Origin: Endomychus coccineus
Lineage: Eukaryota; Arthropoda; Insecta; Coleoptera; Endomychidae
DNA length: 64,000 nucleotides
Direction of reading: 5' to 3'
Assembly (NCBI GenBank): GCA_958510875.1
Contig: OY294070.1
Coordinates: 2,790,001 to 2,854,000 of the forward strand
Notes under the pieces: generated by a model
Databases searched by the model: none
Told to the model about the DNA's origin: nothing
What the model saw: only the letters and a program-made list of their open reading frames with translations
Position numbers and translations under genes: made by a program
Shown: positions 1 through 11,512 of the stretch, piece by piece
How positions within the stretch are numbered: position 1 is the first letter of the stretch
Layout: every line of letters starts with the position of its first letter

Positions 1-353
1 GCGGTCGACGAAAAAAATTCGAAAGTACTAATCAAAGAGCATTACATCATGAAACCGACGTTCGAGTACGTTTCGAAAACGTTGGGCCATCTGATGGAGA
101 TGAACAGCATCGGCGCGAAATTGCGTAGTAAAAATCTGATCGTGAAACTGATCGAAAAGTGCCATAACAGTACGAAAAATAAAAAATTGAACATCTCCTA
201 TTTGTACGGGTTCATGTATGTCTCGCACGTCGAAAGTATAGATGGGAAAGATGTGGAAAAGTGGGCTTTCATGCTGGATAAAGATACCAAAGACGTGCTT
301 CTCAGGCAGGATAACAAATTGGACGATGGCGACACGCCGAAATTAGGGTTAAG
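1..353 (+). CDS. Zinc-finger gene, exon (5' end outside window)
   Basis: The frame is open from base 1 to the donor AG|GTTAGT. It encodes a lysine-rich non-finger segment including ISYLYGFMYVSHVESIDGK. The exon leaves two bases of a codon, matching the next acceptor at 2407. I cannot tell how much coding sequence lies upstream. Confidence 0.7.
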
Positions 354-3131
354 GTTAGTAGTTTTTCAGTTCTTATATACAGGATGTCCGGAAATAAAGT
401 TAATATATGTGCAAATTGATAATACATCATTGGTGTGCCTCACGGAACACTTTTGGGGCCTATTGTTTTTATAATCTATATTATTATTATTAACGATAAT
501 TATAATAATAATGATTATTTATTTATTTATTTAAGTAGGCAAGCCTAATATACAAAATAAATTACAAATGTATAAATATCTTACACCATTATTACACTAT
601 GTGAATAACGAACATTTGAGATTATACTTTGTATCACAATAAGCTGAAAAATTTTGGCTTCCGGATGGATTCAGCGTCACAATAGCTCGACTTGATGCCG
701 ACGTTTCGTCAACCGTTACAGGTGGCATCTTCAGGGCAGGCTTGAACCGAAACTGACAGACGCTGATCACGATTCTGTTGTCAGAATCGGAACATTCTAC
801 ATATTTGGCTGGAAAACTAGGCATTTTCATGGAAAATTACAGCCAAAATCTACATCACTAGCGTAAAAAAAACACTTGGGAGGTTTTCGAGGTCGCTGAT
901 CACGATCCTGTTGTCAGAATCGGAAAATTCCACTTATTTGGCTGGAAAATCGGCATTTTCATGGGAAATTACAGCCAAAATCTGCAAACGGTGCATCACT
1001 AGCGTAAAAAAAAGACTTGGAGGGTTTTCGAGGTCGCTGATCACGATTCTGTTGTCAGAATCGGAAAATTCTACATATTTGGCTGGAAAACTTAGCATTT
1101 TCATGGAAAATTACAGCCAAAATCTGCAAACGGTGCATCACTAGCGTAAAAAAATCACTCGGGGGGGTTTTCGAGGTCGCTGATCACGATTCCATTGTCA
1201 GAATCGGAAAATTCTACATATTTGGCTGGGAAACTCGGCATTTTCGTGGAAAATTGCAACAAAAACCTGCAAATGTTGCATCACGAGGGTAAAAAATTCA
1301 CTCGGGGGTATTTTCGAAGTCGCTGATCACGATTCTGTTGTCAGAATCGGGAAATTCTACATATTTGGCTGGAAAACTCGGCATTTTCATGGAAAATTAC
1401 AGCCAAAATCTGTAAACGGTGCATCAATAGCGTAAAAAAAAGACTTGGAGGGTTTTCGAGTTCGCTGATCACGATTCTGTTGTCAGAATCGGGAAATTCT
1501 ACTTTATTGACCGGAAAACTCGACATTTTCATGGAAAATCACTACCAAAATCCGCAAACGGTGCATCACCAGAGTAAAAAAATCCACTATTTTCTATAAG
1601 ATTTTTTTAAATTTAGGTATTTTTGATTTGATCTATAAGAAATATTCAAAAAGAATGGATTTTAGTGGGTTTAATTGGTTTTTTGCTAGGTTTTACACAA
1701 AAAAATCACTGATTTTTTTTTGGGTGGGTAAAATAGAAACAACCCTGCAACTTGCACATAATAAGTGATCCTTAAGGCTTATGTATATAGGTTAGGTTCT
1801 TACTTTTTTTTATTTGGTAATTTACATTCATAATTACAAATAATTTATCTTATTTGATGGAATAAGTATAGAGCTCTTTCCTAATTTTGTTTGTAAACAG
1901 TTTAGTGGGACACCCGTTAAAATAAATCCATTTCTTATATATACCTGAGGATGAAGTGGCCCTTGAAACTGGTAGTACAAAATATTTAATGAATTGTGAG
2001 AAAAAAACATCAACTTCAACAATGAAAGTACATTTGCCATATCTTTATTTGAATCTTTCAGGCTGAAGTAGAAACAGTGGGTACTTACTTCATTTTCTTC
2101 AAACATTTGATAAACACCAAAAGTTTGTTAATTTCATTTAAGATTAAGAATAATTTGTCTTATTTGATGTAATAAGTCTCCTAATTGTGTTTGTAAACAG
2201 TTTATCGAATCAAATCGTTAGTTGTATTCAAAAACATTGAAAACATGCCCAACCTGACAACAATGGCTGACCTTGATCCATGACGTCATATCATTCTTAA
2301 CGTTAATTAAGGTGTACTTTTCAGATATGGATCTGTTTCTTATTTATAATGTCGAAACCTTTTTGTCCGTCACGAAAACACTGTTTTATTAGGATTTTCT
2401 TTCCAGTAAATTCTTCGAAACGATGAAAATAACCCTGGTCATCATCCGAAGCAAAGGAGGCATTTGTTCGACGCGAGTCAGTCTCAATTCGTGGCAAGAA
2501 CACAAGTGCGTCATTTGCAACAAACAATTGAAGAACACGATCAGGCTGAAGGCGCACCTGACCACGGTGCACAGCATGTTCGGCGACACTTTCGATTGCG
2601 AAGTGTGCCACGACACGTTCACCGATCACGTGGCCTTCTCGCGACACAAACAAAAGCACATCGACGAGGGCGAGCTGTTCGCTTGTTCCGTTTGCGGCAA
2701 AACGTTCCTGCAAGCGCTGAAACTCAACGTGCACATGAACGGGCACGATACCGCCCGTTGGGTGCTCCAATGTACGACGTGCGGCCGACGATGTTCGAAC
2801 GTTTCGTCGCTCAAGAAGCATCTGCTGACGCACACCGGCATCAAACCGTTCGGTTGCACGTTGTGCCCGAAGACCTTCCTCAATCAGGGCGATCTCAACT
2901 ATCATCTGAGGATACACGATCCCGCGAAGTTTTATACGTGCGAGGTGTGCCACAGGGCCTTTTCGAGGTTCTCGAATCTGCAGAGGCATTCGGAGATACA
3001 CGTCGCTGCCGGAGCCACCTACGAGTGAGTAGATTTTAATTTTTATGTCACGTTCGATCAAAAATTATCGTTGTCGAGTTTTTTTTGTCAGTTTCCAGAG
3101 TACGTTTCGTTTAGAACCAGCGAGGGCGTGA
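1..3131 (+). CDS. C2H2 zinc-finger protein gene, 3' portion (three exons)
   Basis: Three exons join in phase: 1-353, 2407-3024 and 3092-3131; the start lies left of the window. Exon 1 ends two bases into a codon at AG|GTTAGT and exon 2 starts after TTTCCAG with the missing base, so the frame continues. Exon 2 carries six C2H2 fingers of the C-x2-C-x12-H-x3/4-H type, in order: HKCVIC, FDCEVC, FACSVC, LQCTTC, FGCTLC, YTCEVC. Such finger runs usually bind DNA, so a nuclear transcription-factor role is inferred. The exon 1 part (about 118 residues, lysine-rich, no fingers) resembles no domain I can name. The last exon is short and a second acceptor seven bases downstream would give a different short tail. 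Orthology is not recognised. Confidence 0.75.
354..2406 (+). other. Intron of the zinc-finger gene, repeat-filled
   Basis: The intron holds a simple AT tract near 480-540, a six-copy satellite array (750-1590) and, near 1834-2210, a roughly 70-base segment present twice about 305 bases apart (around TTATTTGATG...GTAAACAGTTTA). No coding region is supported. Confidence 0.6.
750..1590. repeat. Tandem satellite, six copies, ~142-bp period
   Basis: The marker GCTGATCACGAT recurs at 762, 895, 1036, 1179, 1322 and 1464, giving spacings of 133, 141, 143, 143 and 142. Each unit also has TGTTGTCAGAATCGG, a TTTGGCTGGAAAA segment, and a CGGTGCATCA-like block (altered or partly deleted in some units). 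The same marker occurs in the array at 53127-54072, which also has a 141-bp spacing. Confidence 0.9.
2407..3024 (+). CDS. Zinc-finger gene, exon with six C2H2 fingers
   Basis: Acceptor TTTCTTTCCAG precedes 2407 and donor GA|GTGAGT follows 3024. All six fingers have both cysteines and both histidines in place, and linkers between fingers are short. Base composition is clearly more GC-rich than the flanking introns, as expected for constrained coding sequence. Confidence 0.85.
3092..3131 (+). CDS. Zinc-finger gene, probable short last exon
   Basis: After a T-rich tract and CAG, the frame carried over from the finger exon reads about a dozen residues and stops at TGA 3129-3131. The alternative acceptor at 3098 also gives a stop within five codons. 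Transcript data would be needed to choose. Confidence 0.45.
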
Positions 3132-3483
3132 TTATAGCGACACAGCCGACTCTAACACAAGCCCGGGAAGTAAAACAAGGCTTATTGACAATTTTGTGTT
3201 GCCGCCTTGTTCCAAAATGTTTTTTTCACGTTAATTCTTTTTTTTTTCTCGAAAACGGCTTGGACATTTGAGATTTGGCACGTTTTTAGGCAATACTTGG
3301 GGACAGCCGACGGTCATTTGTTTTTGGCGATACGATTTTCCGTTTCCGAGTGCGATTTTTCAAAATTTTCGTTTTGATTCACGATAACTACCGAAAATGT
3401 TTGTTAATTTTTGAGGCAATTTTCTGGACACGTGCCTTGACGGTCGTTTGAATCCCAATTGAGATTGGCTAGTAATTTTTTCG

Positions 3484-3601
3484 TATAAACCTGTCCTAAA
3501 ACGCTCTCTACTAGGTGGCTCCACAAAAAGAAGTCTAAACTATTGAAGTCTGGAGATCTTGGTGGCCATTCTTGCTCCCCACAGTTGATCCAACGGTTTG
3601 G
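3484..3601 (-). pseudogene. Tc1/mariner-superfamily DDE transposase fragment
   Basis: The reverse strand reads about 39 residues in frame containing WPPRSPDFNSLDFFLW. In this superfamily the aspartates around SPDLNPLDFFLWG mark the catalytic core. Nothing intact lies on either side, so this is a dead remnant downstream of the zinc-finger gene. Confidence 0.75.
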
Positions 3602-3639
3602 ATAATTAGTTTTCTCCCCTTTCCCCCTTGTTCAAGAAT

Positions 3640-4080
3640 ATACAGGATGTTTCTTAATGATATTTTAAGGGCTGATTCCTGGGTCAATTTTAAGTAAAAA
3701 AAGTTGCCATAAACCTGCCCTAAAACGTTCTGTTCTGTCAGGGTGGCAAAGCTTTAATTTTTTGTAGGGTATTTTCAAGAATGTAGGAAAGGATTTTTCG
3801 AGAAAAAATTAAAAACTTAATTTTTTTGACCTAGAAACGGATGTTTTTAAATTTTCCCTCAAAGTCCGTTGTTTTCGAAACGTTTAGAAGGTTTTTTTCT
3901 TTTCTCCTCAACAATTTACAGGGTGTGTTCGTTAATGATATGCGAATATTTTAAGGGGTGATTGCTGGGTCAATTTTAAGTAAAAAAGTTCCTATAAACC
4001 TCTGTTTTCGATTTACAGGGTGGCAAAGTTTAATTTTTTTGTTAGGTTTTTCAAGAATCTGGAAAATGGTTTGAGATATT
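3640..4080. repeat. Two diverged copies of a TACAGG(A/G)TGT-type repeat
   Basis: Segments at about 3645-3800 and 3915-4075 share TGCTGGGTCAATTTTAAG-like sequence, a following ATAAACCT block and CAGGGTGGCAAAG. The copies sit about 270 bases apart. Similar TACAGGGTG ends occur at 37.9, 50.2, 58.1 and 60.0 kb. Confidence 0.6.
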
Positions 4081-4855
4081 GAGCTGAGTTTTGGGACAGA
4101 TTGATGTGACTTATGAACACGCTTTTTCACTTAATAAGTTGTTTTAAAATTTAATCAGTGTCATATTTTAACAAAAAAAGTGGTACGACACTGAGCTTTT
4201 TCGATCTAGGCTAAAATGCATCACATGCTGCAAGTATTCTTTCTTTCAATTACCGAAACCGAATAGCCTGTTTGGTAGTTTTCAAAACTTGCGCAAATAT
4301 TTACTCTCCTGATTTTTTAGCTTGTTTGAAGGGAAAATTGACGATAATTTTCTTTTTTAGCTGTAACATTTGCGGATGTACCTATAACTACATTTCTACG
4401 CTTACCAGACACATTGTACAAAATCATATTTCGCCTACCTAAGGAACTGATATGGGTGACGTTATTCCCAACATTTTTATTTAGCTTATTTAAAAGAATA
4501 AAGTCTTATTTATTATTGTTAAAAGTTTCCTCTCTTCTCCCCATCGATCCTCAGGTATTTATATTGGTTTATCTGCGTTTGATTTTGATCTTTTATCATA
4601 AAAGACGCAATGGGAAGACCATTTAGGTACAAAAAAATAACAAACAAGTTGAACCCGTGCGATTTAAGTATTTCTATTATCAAACGTTGTTTCACGCTTA
4701 AAAGTACTTTGTTTCGCAATGAAAATGGCACTTTTTATACTTCATTTTATGGATAAAGCTAGAATAAATAGTAAAAAGATGAATAAAAAGTAAAAAGAGG
4801 GATAAAAGATGAAAGTAGTGATACAAAAAAAATTACGAAATTATAATAAACTTAC
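4081..4855. other. AT-rich intergenic stretch
   Basis: No coding exon, RNA gene or clear repeat structure is visible. Short open frames here lack splice signals or recognisable domains. Confidence 0.5.
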
Positions 4856-4934
4856 TAAAGTTGACCATGTGTTTCACTTACAACCTGTAGTTTCTTCTAC
4901 TTACGCTCCATTTATAGAAAACTATAAGGGATAA

Positions 4935-5010
4935 GGGTATTCACTAAAAATACTGTTACAATGCGGAGCACCTTTCAGCTACCAAGTAGCCATCATCAGA
5001 GTATACTAAA
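4935..5010 (-). ncRNA. Hammerhead-ribozyme-like segment in unit A
   Basis: On the minus strand CTGATGA (4999-4993) is followed by helix II GCTAC-TTG-GTAGC and then GAAA (4976-4973), the order and spacing of a hammerhead core. Helix III is not clean here, which weakens the call compared with the copy at 46.5 kb. Confidence 0.5.
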
Positions 5011-5311
5011 TTATAAATTAAAACGTGCCCGTTTAAATACTATTTGGGGATAATAATGCAAACAAGGGGTTATCCTCAGCTGGAGACAAATCTGAATTCA
5101 TTAAATTCAATATTTAGTAATTTCAATTCATAAACCGCGTATATTTCATTCAGAACCGTGCATATTTCGTGTCAACATAAGATAACGAAACAGATAAGCA
5201 TAAAAACCACGGCACAGAATTGCGGAATTGGTGGAGCATCATTCGCGCGAAATTAGCAAAAAAGGGCTGGGCTGGAGCTGGTGTAAGTTACTTGACTAGC
5301 ACCTCGATTGG

Positions 5312-5349
5312 TATAAAAAAACGACTCGCAAGTTGAATTATAGTCAGTC
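5312..5349 (+). promoter_or_regulatory. TATA box plus initiator in unit A
   Basis: TATAAAA at 5312 is followed 32 bases on by TCAGTC at 5344. This is the canonical insect spacing of TATA to an initiator of the TCAGT type. The same pair is kept in unit B. Confidence 0.6.
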
Positions 5350-5654
5350 AGAAAGACACCTAAAGTCAGAGAGTGAAAACAATCATTTATACCGCCAAAA
5401 TCGAAAGGAAAGTAAATGTTCCACCAGTTACCATTGAAGTATTAAGTGAATAGTGATTTTGCTATTTAAGTTAGTATATAGAGTTTCATTGTTTTATATT
5501 TAAACAAAACAATGTTTCGAAGTCTGCAATAAAAACATGATTTAAACAAAAACATATGTTTATAACATGTTTCAAGTAGACCATGTGTTTCACTTACAAT
5601 CTGTAGTTTCTTCTACTTACGCTCCATTTATAGAAAACTATAAGGGATAAGGGT

Positions 5655-5725
5655 ATCCACTAAAAATAATGTTACAATACGGAGCACCTTTCAGCTACCA
5701 AGTAGCCATCATCAGAGTATACTAA
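5655..5725 (-). ncRNA. Hammerhead-ribozyme-like segment in unit B
   Basis: CTGATGA lies at 5715-5709, helix II GCTAC-TTG-GTAGC follows, and GAAA lies at 5692-5689 on the minus strand. The core matches unit A. Helix III is again unclear. Confidence 0.5.
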
Positions 5726-6026
5726 ATTATAAATCAAAATGTGCCTGTTCAAATACTATTTGGGGATAATGATGCAAACAAGGGGTTATCCTCAGCTGGA
5801 GACAAATCTGAATTCATTAAATTCAATATTTAGTAATTTCAATTCTTAACCGCGTATATTTCATTCAGAACCGTGCATATTTCGTGTCAACATAAGATAA
5901 CGAAACAGATAAGCATAAAAACCACGGCACAGAATTGCGGAATTGGTGGAGCATCATTCGCGCGAAATGAACAAAAAAGGGCTGGGCTGGAGCTGGTGTA
6001 GGTTACTTGACTAGCACCTCGATTGG

Positions 6027-6064
6027 TATATAACAACGACTCGCAAGTTAAATTATAGTCAGTC
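6027..6064 (+). promoter_or_regulatory. TATA box plus initiator in unit B
   Basis: TATATAA at 6027 and TCAGT at 6059 keep the 32-base spacing seen in unit A despite a base change inside the TATA box. Confidence 0.55.
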
Positions 6065-6222
6065 AGATAGACACTTAAAGTCAGTGAGTGAAAACAATCA
6101 TTCATACCGCCAAAATCGAAAGAAAAGTAAATGTTCGGTCAGTGTATAGTGATTTTGCTATTTATGTTAGTATATTGAGTTCCATTGTTCTGCTCGCGGT
6201 ACGGCCTTGTAATATGAAATAT

Positions 6223-8214
6223 CTTCAGAAGTTGGAGAATAAAACTCAAATTTTACACAAAACTTTTAACATTTAATTTAAAAATGCTGACAAATTGTTT
6301 CACCACACTGTGGCATTATCAAAGCGAGGAGTTATCAACTAAAGCTAAATCTAAAAGTATGTCCTTAAATATCAGGGATCAGAATGTGGTGCAAATTGAG
6401 GGATGGGGGTGGATAATGGTGGGAGTGTGTTTACAAAATTGTTAACAAGCGGTGAATTATATGTGTCGATTTGATCATTTAATATTACATTATTATTGTT
6501 TTTTGCGTGTTTCAAAATTTCTATGGATTCTAATATATTAAGTTTATGTCCTTTTTCCTGAATATGTAGAATATCAGGATTAAGGGTGAAATTGTGGTTA
6601 TGTTCTAACAGGTGATTTGCGTAATTAGAGTCTTCTTTTTTGAGCCTGTAACTATTAAATGTTCATTGAACCTTACGCTGAAACTGCGTCCAGTTTGTCC
6701 TATGTACAAAGCACTACAGTCATCACATCTCAGTCTGTAAACTCCAGATTTCTTTAAGTTATCTTTTTTAGATTTCGAGTTATTAATATACGAGCATAGG
6801 TTATTTGTTGTTTTAAAGGCGACGTTTTTATTCTGTTTTTTAAGGAATTGAGATATTTTTAGTGAATGTTTACCTAAATATGTTAGACATGTAAAATTTG
6901 ATTTTGTATTATTATTAATTTGCGGATAAATTATGCTTAAGGCTATTTTATTGAGTTTATTTTGGAGTATTTTATTAATTATCTTGACATTATAACCGTT
7001 ATTTTTGGCAATATCTACGATTCTGTTTAATTCTAAATGGAAATTATCTTTACTTAATGGGACATTAATTAATCTATGTATCATACAATTATATGCTGCT
7101 AGCTTATGTGATTGTGGATGTAAAGAAGTGTTGTGTATTGTGGTATCTGTGTGGGTGAGCTTGTGATAAATAGCGAAAGAAAAGTAATTATTTGTGTGTG
7201 AAATTGTCAGATCTAAAAAGTTTAAGGACTTGTTGTTTTCCATCTCTAATGTGAATTCTATATTTGGGTGTAAGTTGTTGATATAGGTGAGAAAAGAATT
7301 TATTTGACGGTTACTGCCTGTATAGCAAGCGATTACGTCGTCAACATAGCGATACCAATATACAAACATGTGCTGAAAATTGGAATTTAAAATCTTAGTT
7401 TCCAAGTAATTCATAAATATTTCTGCTAGCAACGGAGATAATGGCGAACCCATGGGGAGTCCGGTGTTCTGTTTGTAATATTTATCGTTAATTGAGTGAG
7501 ATTAAACTTAATATTTCCTGTGTTATTGCCGGTAAAGTATTATTGCGGATTAAAAGATCTTCAATTAGAATGATGGTCAATTGTGTGGGAATACTTGGAA
7601 AAAGGTTCTTGACATCAAAAGATACAAGTTTGATATTTGTCTTTAGTTCTACATCTTTTATTTTTTCTATTAACTGGAAAGAGTTTTTTATACTGTATTT
7701 AGGTTTAAAGTTTGTATATGTTGATATTATGTTGACTAACTTTTTCGCTATTTTTTGACAGGGTGCATTGATATATGAACAGACGGGTCTTATGGGAGTA
7801 TCGTCTTTGTGAATTTTTAATAAACCATAAAGAGAAGGTGGTTGAGGATTCATGTTCATTAAACGAGGCTTCTCATATTCAGTCAAAATATATTGGATAT
7901 TTTTGAGAGAATTTTTAATATTTGTCTGGAATTTCATTGTAGGGTCTGATTTTAGTTCTATAAATTTTGTTGGATCTAAAAATTGATCAATTTTTTCTAA
8001 ATATGTAGGTTTATCTATTGCAATTATTGTATTACCTTTGTCGGCTTTAGTGAACACGATATTATTTTTAATTGTCTTTTCATTAAGTATTTTAGCAATT
8101 TTAATTTCTGGATTTACGAATTTGCTAGAAGTTAATTTAGTAGAATTTATCAATATATCGCTTGCATTATATTTAATTTTTGTTTCTGACTGTTTGAGTG
8201 CAACTTCTGTTTCA
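6223..8214 (-). mobile_element. Penelope-like retroelement, left inverted copy (5'-truncated)
   Basis: The minus strand encodes a reverse transcriptase and C-terminal GIY-YIG endonuclease in two frames (8153-7488 and 7453-6605), then a third frame to the 3' end. Motifs: ADKGNT, IHKDDTPIRPVCSYINAP, MGSPLSPLLAEIF, YVDD (catalytic aspartates), and GVYRLRCDDC..LYIGQTGRS for GIY-YIG. The N-terminus is cut off at the palindrome centre. It carries the same two frameshifts as the right copy, so it cannot make a full protein without frameshifting. Confidence 0.92.
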
Positions 8215-10294
8215 GTGTGTCAGAAATCAATTTACTTAACAAAGGCTTTAAATATAATATCCCATTTAAACCCAATAATAAACACTTTGAAAACCTTACT
8301 GTTGAAACAGAAGTTGCACTCAAACAGTCAGAAACAAAAATTAAATATAATGCAAGCGATATATTGATAAATTCTACTAAATTAACTTCTAGCAAATTCG
8401 TAAATCCAGAAATTAAAATTGCTAAAATACTTAATGAAAAGACAATTAAAAATAATATCGTGTTCACTAAAGCCGACAAAGGTAATACAATAATTGCAAT
8501 AGATAAACCTACATATTTAGAAAAAATTGATCAATTTTTAGATCCAACAAAATTTATAGAACTAAAATCAGACCCTACAATGAAATTCCAGACAAATATT
8601 AAAAATTCTCTCAAAAATATCCAATATATTTTGACTGAATATGAGAAGCCTCGTTTAATGAACATGAATCCTCAACCACCTTCTCTTTATGGTTTATTAA
8701 AAATTCACAAAGACGATACTCCCATAAGACCCGTCTGTTCATATATCAATGCACCCTGTCAAAAAATAGCGAAAAAGTTAGTCAACATAATATCAACATA
8801 TACAAACTTTAAACCTAAATACAGTATAAAAAACTCTTTCCAGTTAATAGAAAAAATAAAAGATGTAGAACTAAAGACAAATATCAAACTTGTATCTTTT
8901 GATGTCAAGAACCTTTTTCCAAGTATTCCCACACAATTGACCATCATTCTAATTGAAGATCTTTTAATCCGCAATAATACTTTACCGGCAATAACACAGG
9001 AAATATTAAGTTTAATCTCACTCAATTAACGATAAATATTACAAACAGAACACCGGACTCCCCATGGGTTCGCCATTATCTCCGTTGCTAGCAGAAATAT
9101 TTATGAATTACTTGGAAACTAAGATTTTAAATTCCAATTTTCAGCACATGTTTGTATATTGGTATCGCTATGTTGACGACGTAATCGCTTGCTATACAGG
9201 CAGTAACCGTCAAATAAATTCTTTTCTCACCTATATCAACAACTTACACCCAAATATAGAATTCACATTAGAGATGGAAAACAACAAGTCCTTAAACTTT
9301 TTAGATCTGACAATTTCACACACAAATAATTACTTTTCTTTCGCTATTTATCACAAGCTCACCCACACAGATACCACAATACACAACACTTCTTTACATC
9401 CACAATCACATAAGCTAGCAGCATATAATTGTATGATACATAGATTAATTAATGTCCCATTAAGTAAAGATAATTTCCATTTAGAATTAAACAGAATCGT
9501 AGATATTGCCAAAAATAACGGTTATAATGTCAAGATAATTAATAAAATACTCCAAAATAAACTCAATAAAATAGCCTTAAGCATAATTTATCCGCAAATT
9601 AATAATAATACAAAATCAAATTTTACATGTCTAACATATTTAGGTAAACATTCACTAAAAATATCTCAATTCCTTAAAAAACAGAATAAAAACGTCGCCT
9701 TTAAAACAACAAATAACCTATGCTCGTATATTAATAACTCGAAATCTAAAAAAGATAACTTAAAGAAATCTGGAGTTTACAGACTGAGATGTGATGACTG
9801 TAGTGCTTTGTACATAGGACAAACTGGACGCAGTTTCAGCGTAAGGTTCAATGAACATTTAATAGTTACAGGCTCAAAAAAGAAGACTCTAATTACGCAA
9901 ATCACCTGTTAGAACATAACCACAATTTCACCCTTAATCCTGATATTCTACATATTCAGGAAAAAGGACATAAACTTAATATATTAGAATCCATAGAAAT
10001 TTTGAAACACGCAAAAAACAATAATAATGTAATATTAAATGATCAAATCGACACATATAATTCACCGCTTGTTAACAATTTTGTAAACACACTCCCACCA
10101 TTATCCACCCCCATCCCTCAATTTGCACCACATTCTGATCCCTGATATTTAAGGACATACTTTTAGATTTAGCTTTAGTTGATAACTCCTCGCTTTGATA
10201 ATGCCACAGTGTGGTGAAACAATTTGTCAGCATTTTTAAATTAAATGTTAAAAGTTTTGTGTAAAATTTGAGTTTTATTCTCCAACTTCTGAAG
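8215..10294 (+). mobile_element. Penelope-like retroelement, right inverted copy
   Basis: The reading frame starts inside the spacer with the conserved LLNKGFKYNI region and runs to 9029. A one-base shift near 9024 moves it to the frame beginning INDKYYKQNTGLPMGSPLSP, which continues to the YVDD motif (about 9172) and GIY-YIG (about 9772-9860). A second shift near 9872 is needed to continue into YANHLLEHNHNF and end at TGA 10143-10145. PLE proteins are usually near 800 residues, so this copy lacks the N-terminal part. After the stop comes a 150-base 3' region with GCCACAGTGTGGTGAAAC, a motif also found at 56041. Confidence 0.92.
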
Positions 10295-10439
10295 TATTAT
10301 GAATTTACACTACGTAAACGCCGAAACCATAGATATATATGAAATATCGTTTAATTAGTGATCTGGCTCCCGAGAAATCAACATAAAAGTCAATTAGATT
10401 CAGATCGGATAGACTTAACCCTGTTAATAAGTACGAAAT

Positions 10440-10535
10440 AATCACCCTTATCCACTAGAAATACTATTAAAGTACTAAGGACCTTTCTGCTGTAGTCATT
10501 CTCAGACTAAACTAAATCAGAAATCAAATTTGTTC
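10440..10535 (-). ncRNA. Decayed hammerhead-like segment beside the PLE pair
   Basis: The minus strand reads CTGAGAA, a weak helix II, then GAAAGG, followed by AGTATTTCTAGTGGATAAGG, which resembles units A/B and 60.38 kb. Core position 8 is not G, so an active ribozyme is unlikely. Confidence 0.35.
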
Positions 10536-10652
10536 ATTTTTATGGTGTTAAGTTCAGCTAATTAGTTTCTTAGCAACGTTGTAATTGGTGATGAATGTAT
10601 TAAAAAAAGATGGTGGTTTCAACATATATATTTATTTACAATTACTTAATAA

Positions 10653-11512
10653 TTACAGTACTTGTGTAGCTACACTGTTCGTGAAGTAGATAAAAGCACC
10701 TAATAAATTGATAAACGTAGCACCAAAGAATACCGTCAACCATTTACCCTCTGACGCTGTAACCAAAGAAGCCGTTACTGGGCCACATAGTACACCAGGT
10801 ATAGTGGCTATCGTATTACTGATGGCAAAAGTGGTACCGGCATGATTCGGAGCGATATCCACGTGGTTACTCAAATGTCCCGCGCTGTTAGACGCGGACA
10901 ATCCCATGGAAATACTAACAAGAACCAACGCGAACGCCAAATGGTCCACCACGCCGAAAAACGCCAAAAACAGGGCGGGTCCAATCAAACCTATACACGT
11001 CATAAGTCTGCGCACGTTCAACACCGACCATCCTTTCATGAGCAAACCGTCGGCAACGTGACCGCACATTATCCCAAATATCGAATTCACCACGTAAGGT
11101 ACGGCCGTAAGACTCAAACTTTGCGCGTTCGCGCCCAAATTCTTCGATAAATACGTGGGCAACCATTGCATTATTATATAAGACGACCAGTTCATCGCGA
11201 AATGGGCCGTGTAAATGGCCCACAACGGTTTGCTGAGAATGAAGTCGGTCCAACGGATGCTACGCGATATAACTTTGGGCATGGGCGGGGGCAAAGGTTC
11301 CTCCATCACCGGATACAGGATGTACCACAAGGTTACCCATATGAATCCCAGGGATCCGAACCAGTAGAACGACTCCTCCCAATTTAAATGGGGGCAAACG
11401 ACGGAAGCCACCGTTTGACCGGCGTATCCTGACGCCAGCAAATAGCTGAACGCTCTGGACCGTTCTTCTACAGGTATACTATGAGCGAATAAATGGAAAA
11501 TTGTTGGAAGAC
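10653..11512 (-). CDS. SLC17-like transporter, exon 3
   Basis: A long T-tract plus CAG precedes LPTIFHLFAHSIPVEERSRAF. The frame runs 286 codons to TAA and covers helices of both MFS halves, ending FTNSVATQVL. Confidence 0.9.

Larger units (their letters stand above)
4863..5500. mobile_element. Long repeat unit A (LTR or PLE pseudo-LTR)
   Basis: Unit A and unit B (5579-6192) are direct repeats 716 bases apart, both starting GACCATGTGTTTCACTTACA. Each carries a plus-strand TATA box plus initiator and a minus-strand hammerhead-like segment. Tandem units bearing a promoter and a ribozyme fit the pseudo-LTRs of Penelope-like elements. No coding sequence of their own is visible, so a true LTR is the alternative. 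Unit A has about 20 extra bases near 5425 relative to B. Confidence 0.65.
5579..6192. mobile_element. Long repeat unit B (LTR or PLE pseudo-LTR)
   Basis: This is the second direct copy of unit A, with scattered substitutions and a short deletion near 6135. It ends about 30 bases before the inverted PLE pair at 6223, so the PLE pair may be inserted next to or within the same element family. Confidence 0.65.
6223..10294. repeat. 2-kb palindrome: two head-to-head PLE copies
   Basis: The arms are 6223-8214 and 8303-10294 (1992 bases each) around an 88-base spacer. Paired coordinates sum to 16517 at every point checked: ORF ends 6605/9912, 7453/9064, and outer ends 6223/10294. There are therefore no net indels between the arms. 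The right copy extends 88 bases further at its 5' side through the spacer. Confidence 0.95.

Noticed and set aside
2321..3061. 246-residue minus-strand frame across the zinc-finger exon
   Set aside because: Shadow of the finger exon; the plus frame has six complete fingers and the minus frame has no domain.
7492..7758. Hydrophobic 88-residue frame, also at 8759-9025 minus
   Set aside because: Antisense shadow of the PLE reverse transcriptase, present in both arms for that reason.
8038..8479. Two 109-residue frames across the palindrome centre
   Set aside because: They are antisense to the PLE coding strand in each arm and owe their length to the inverted repeat.
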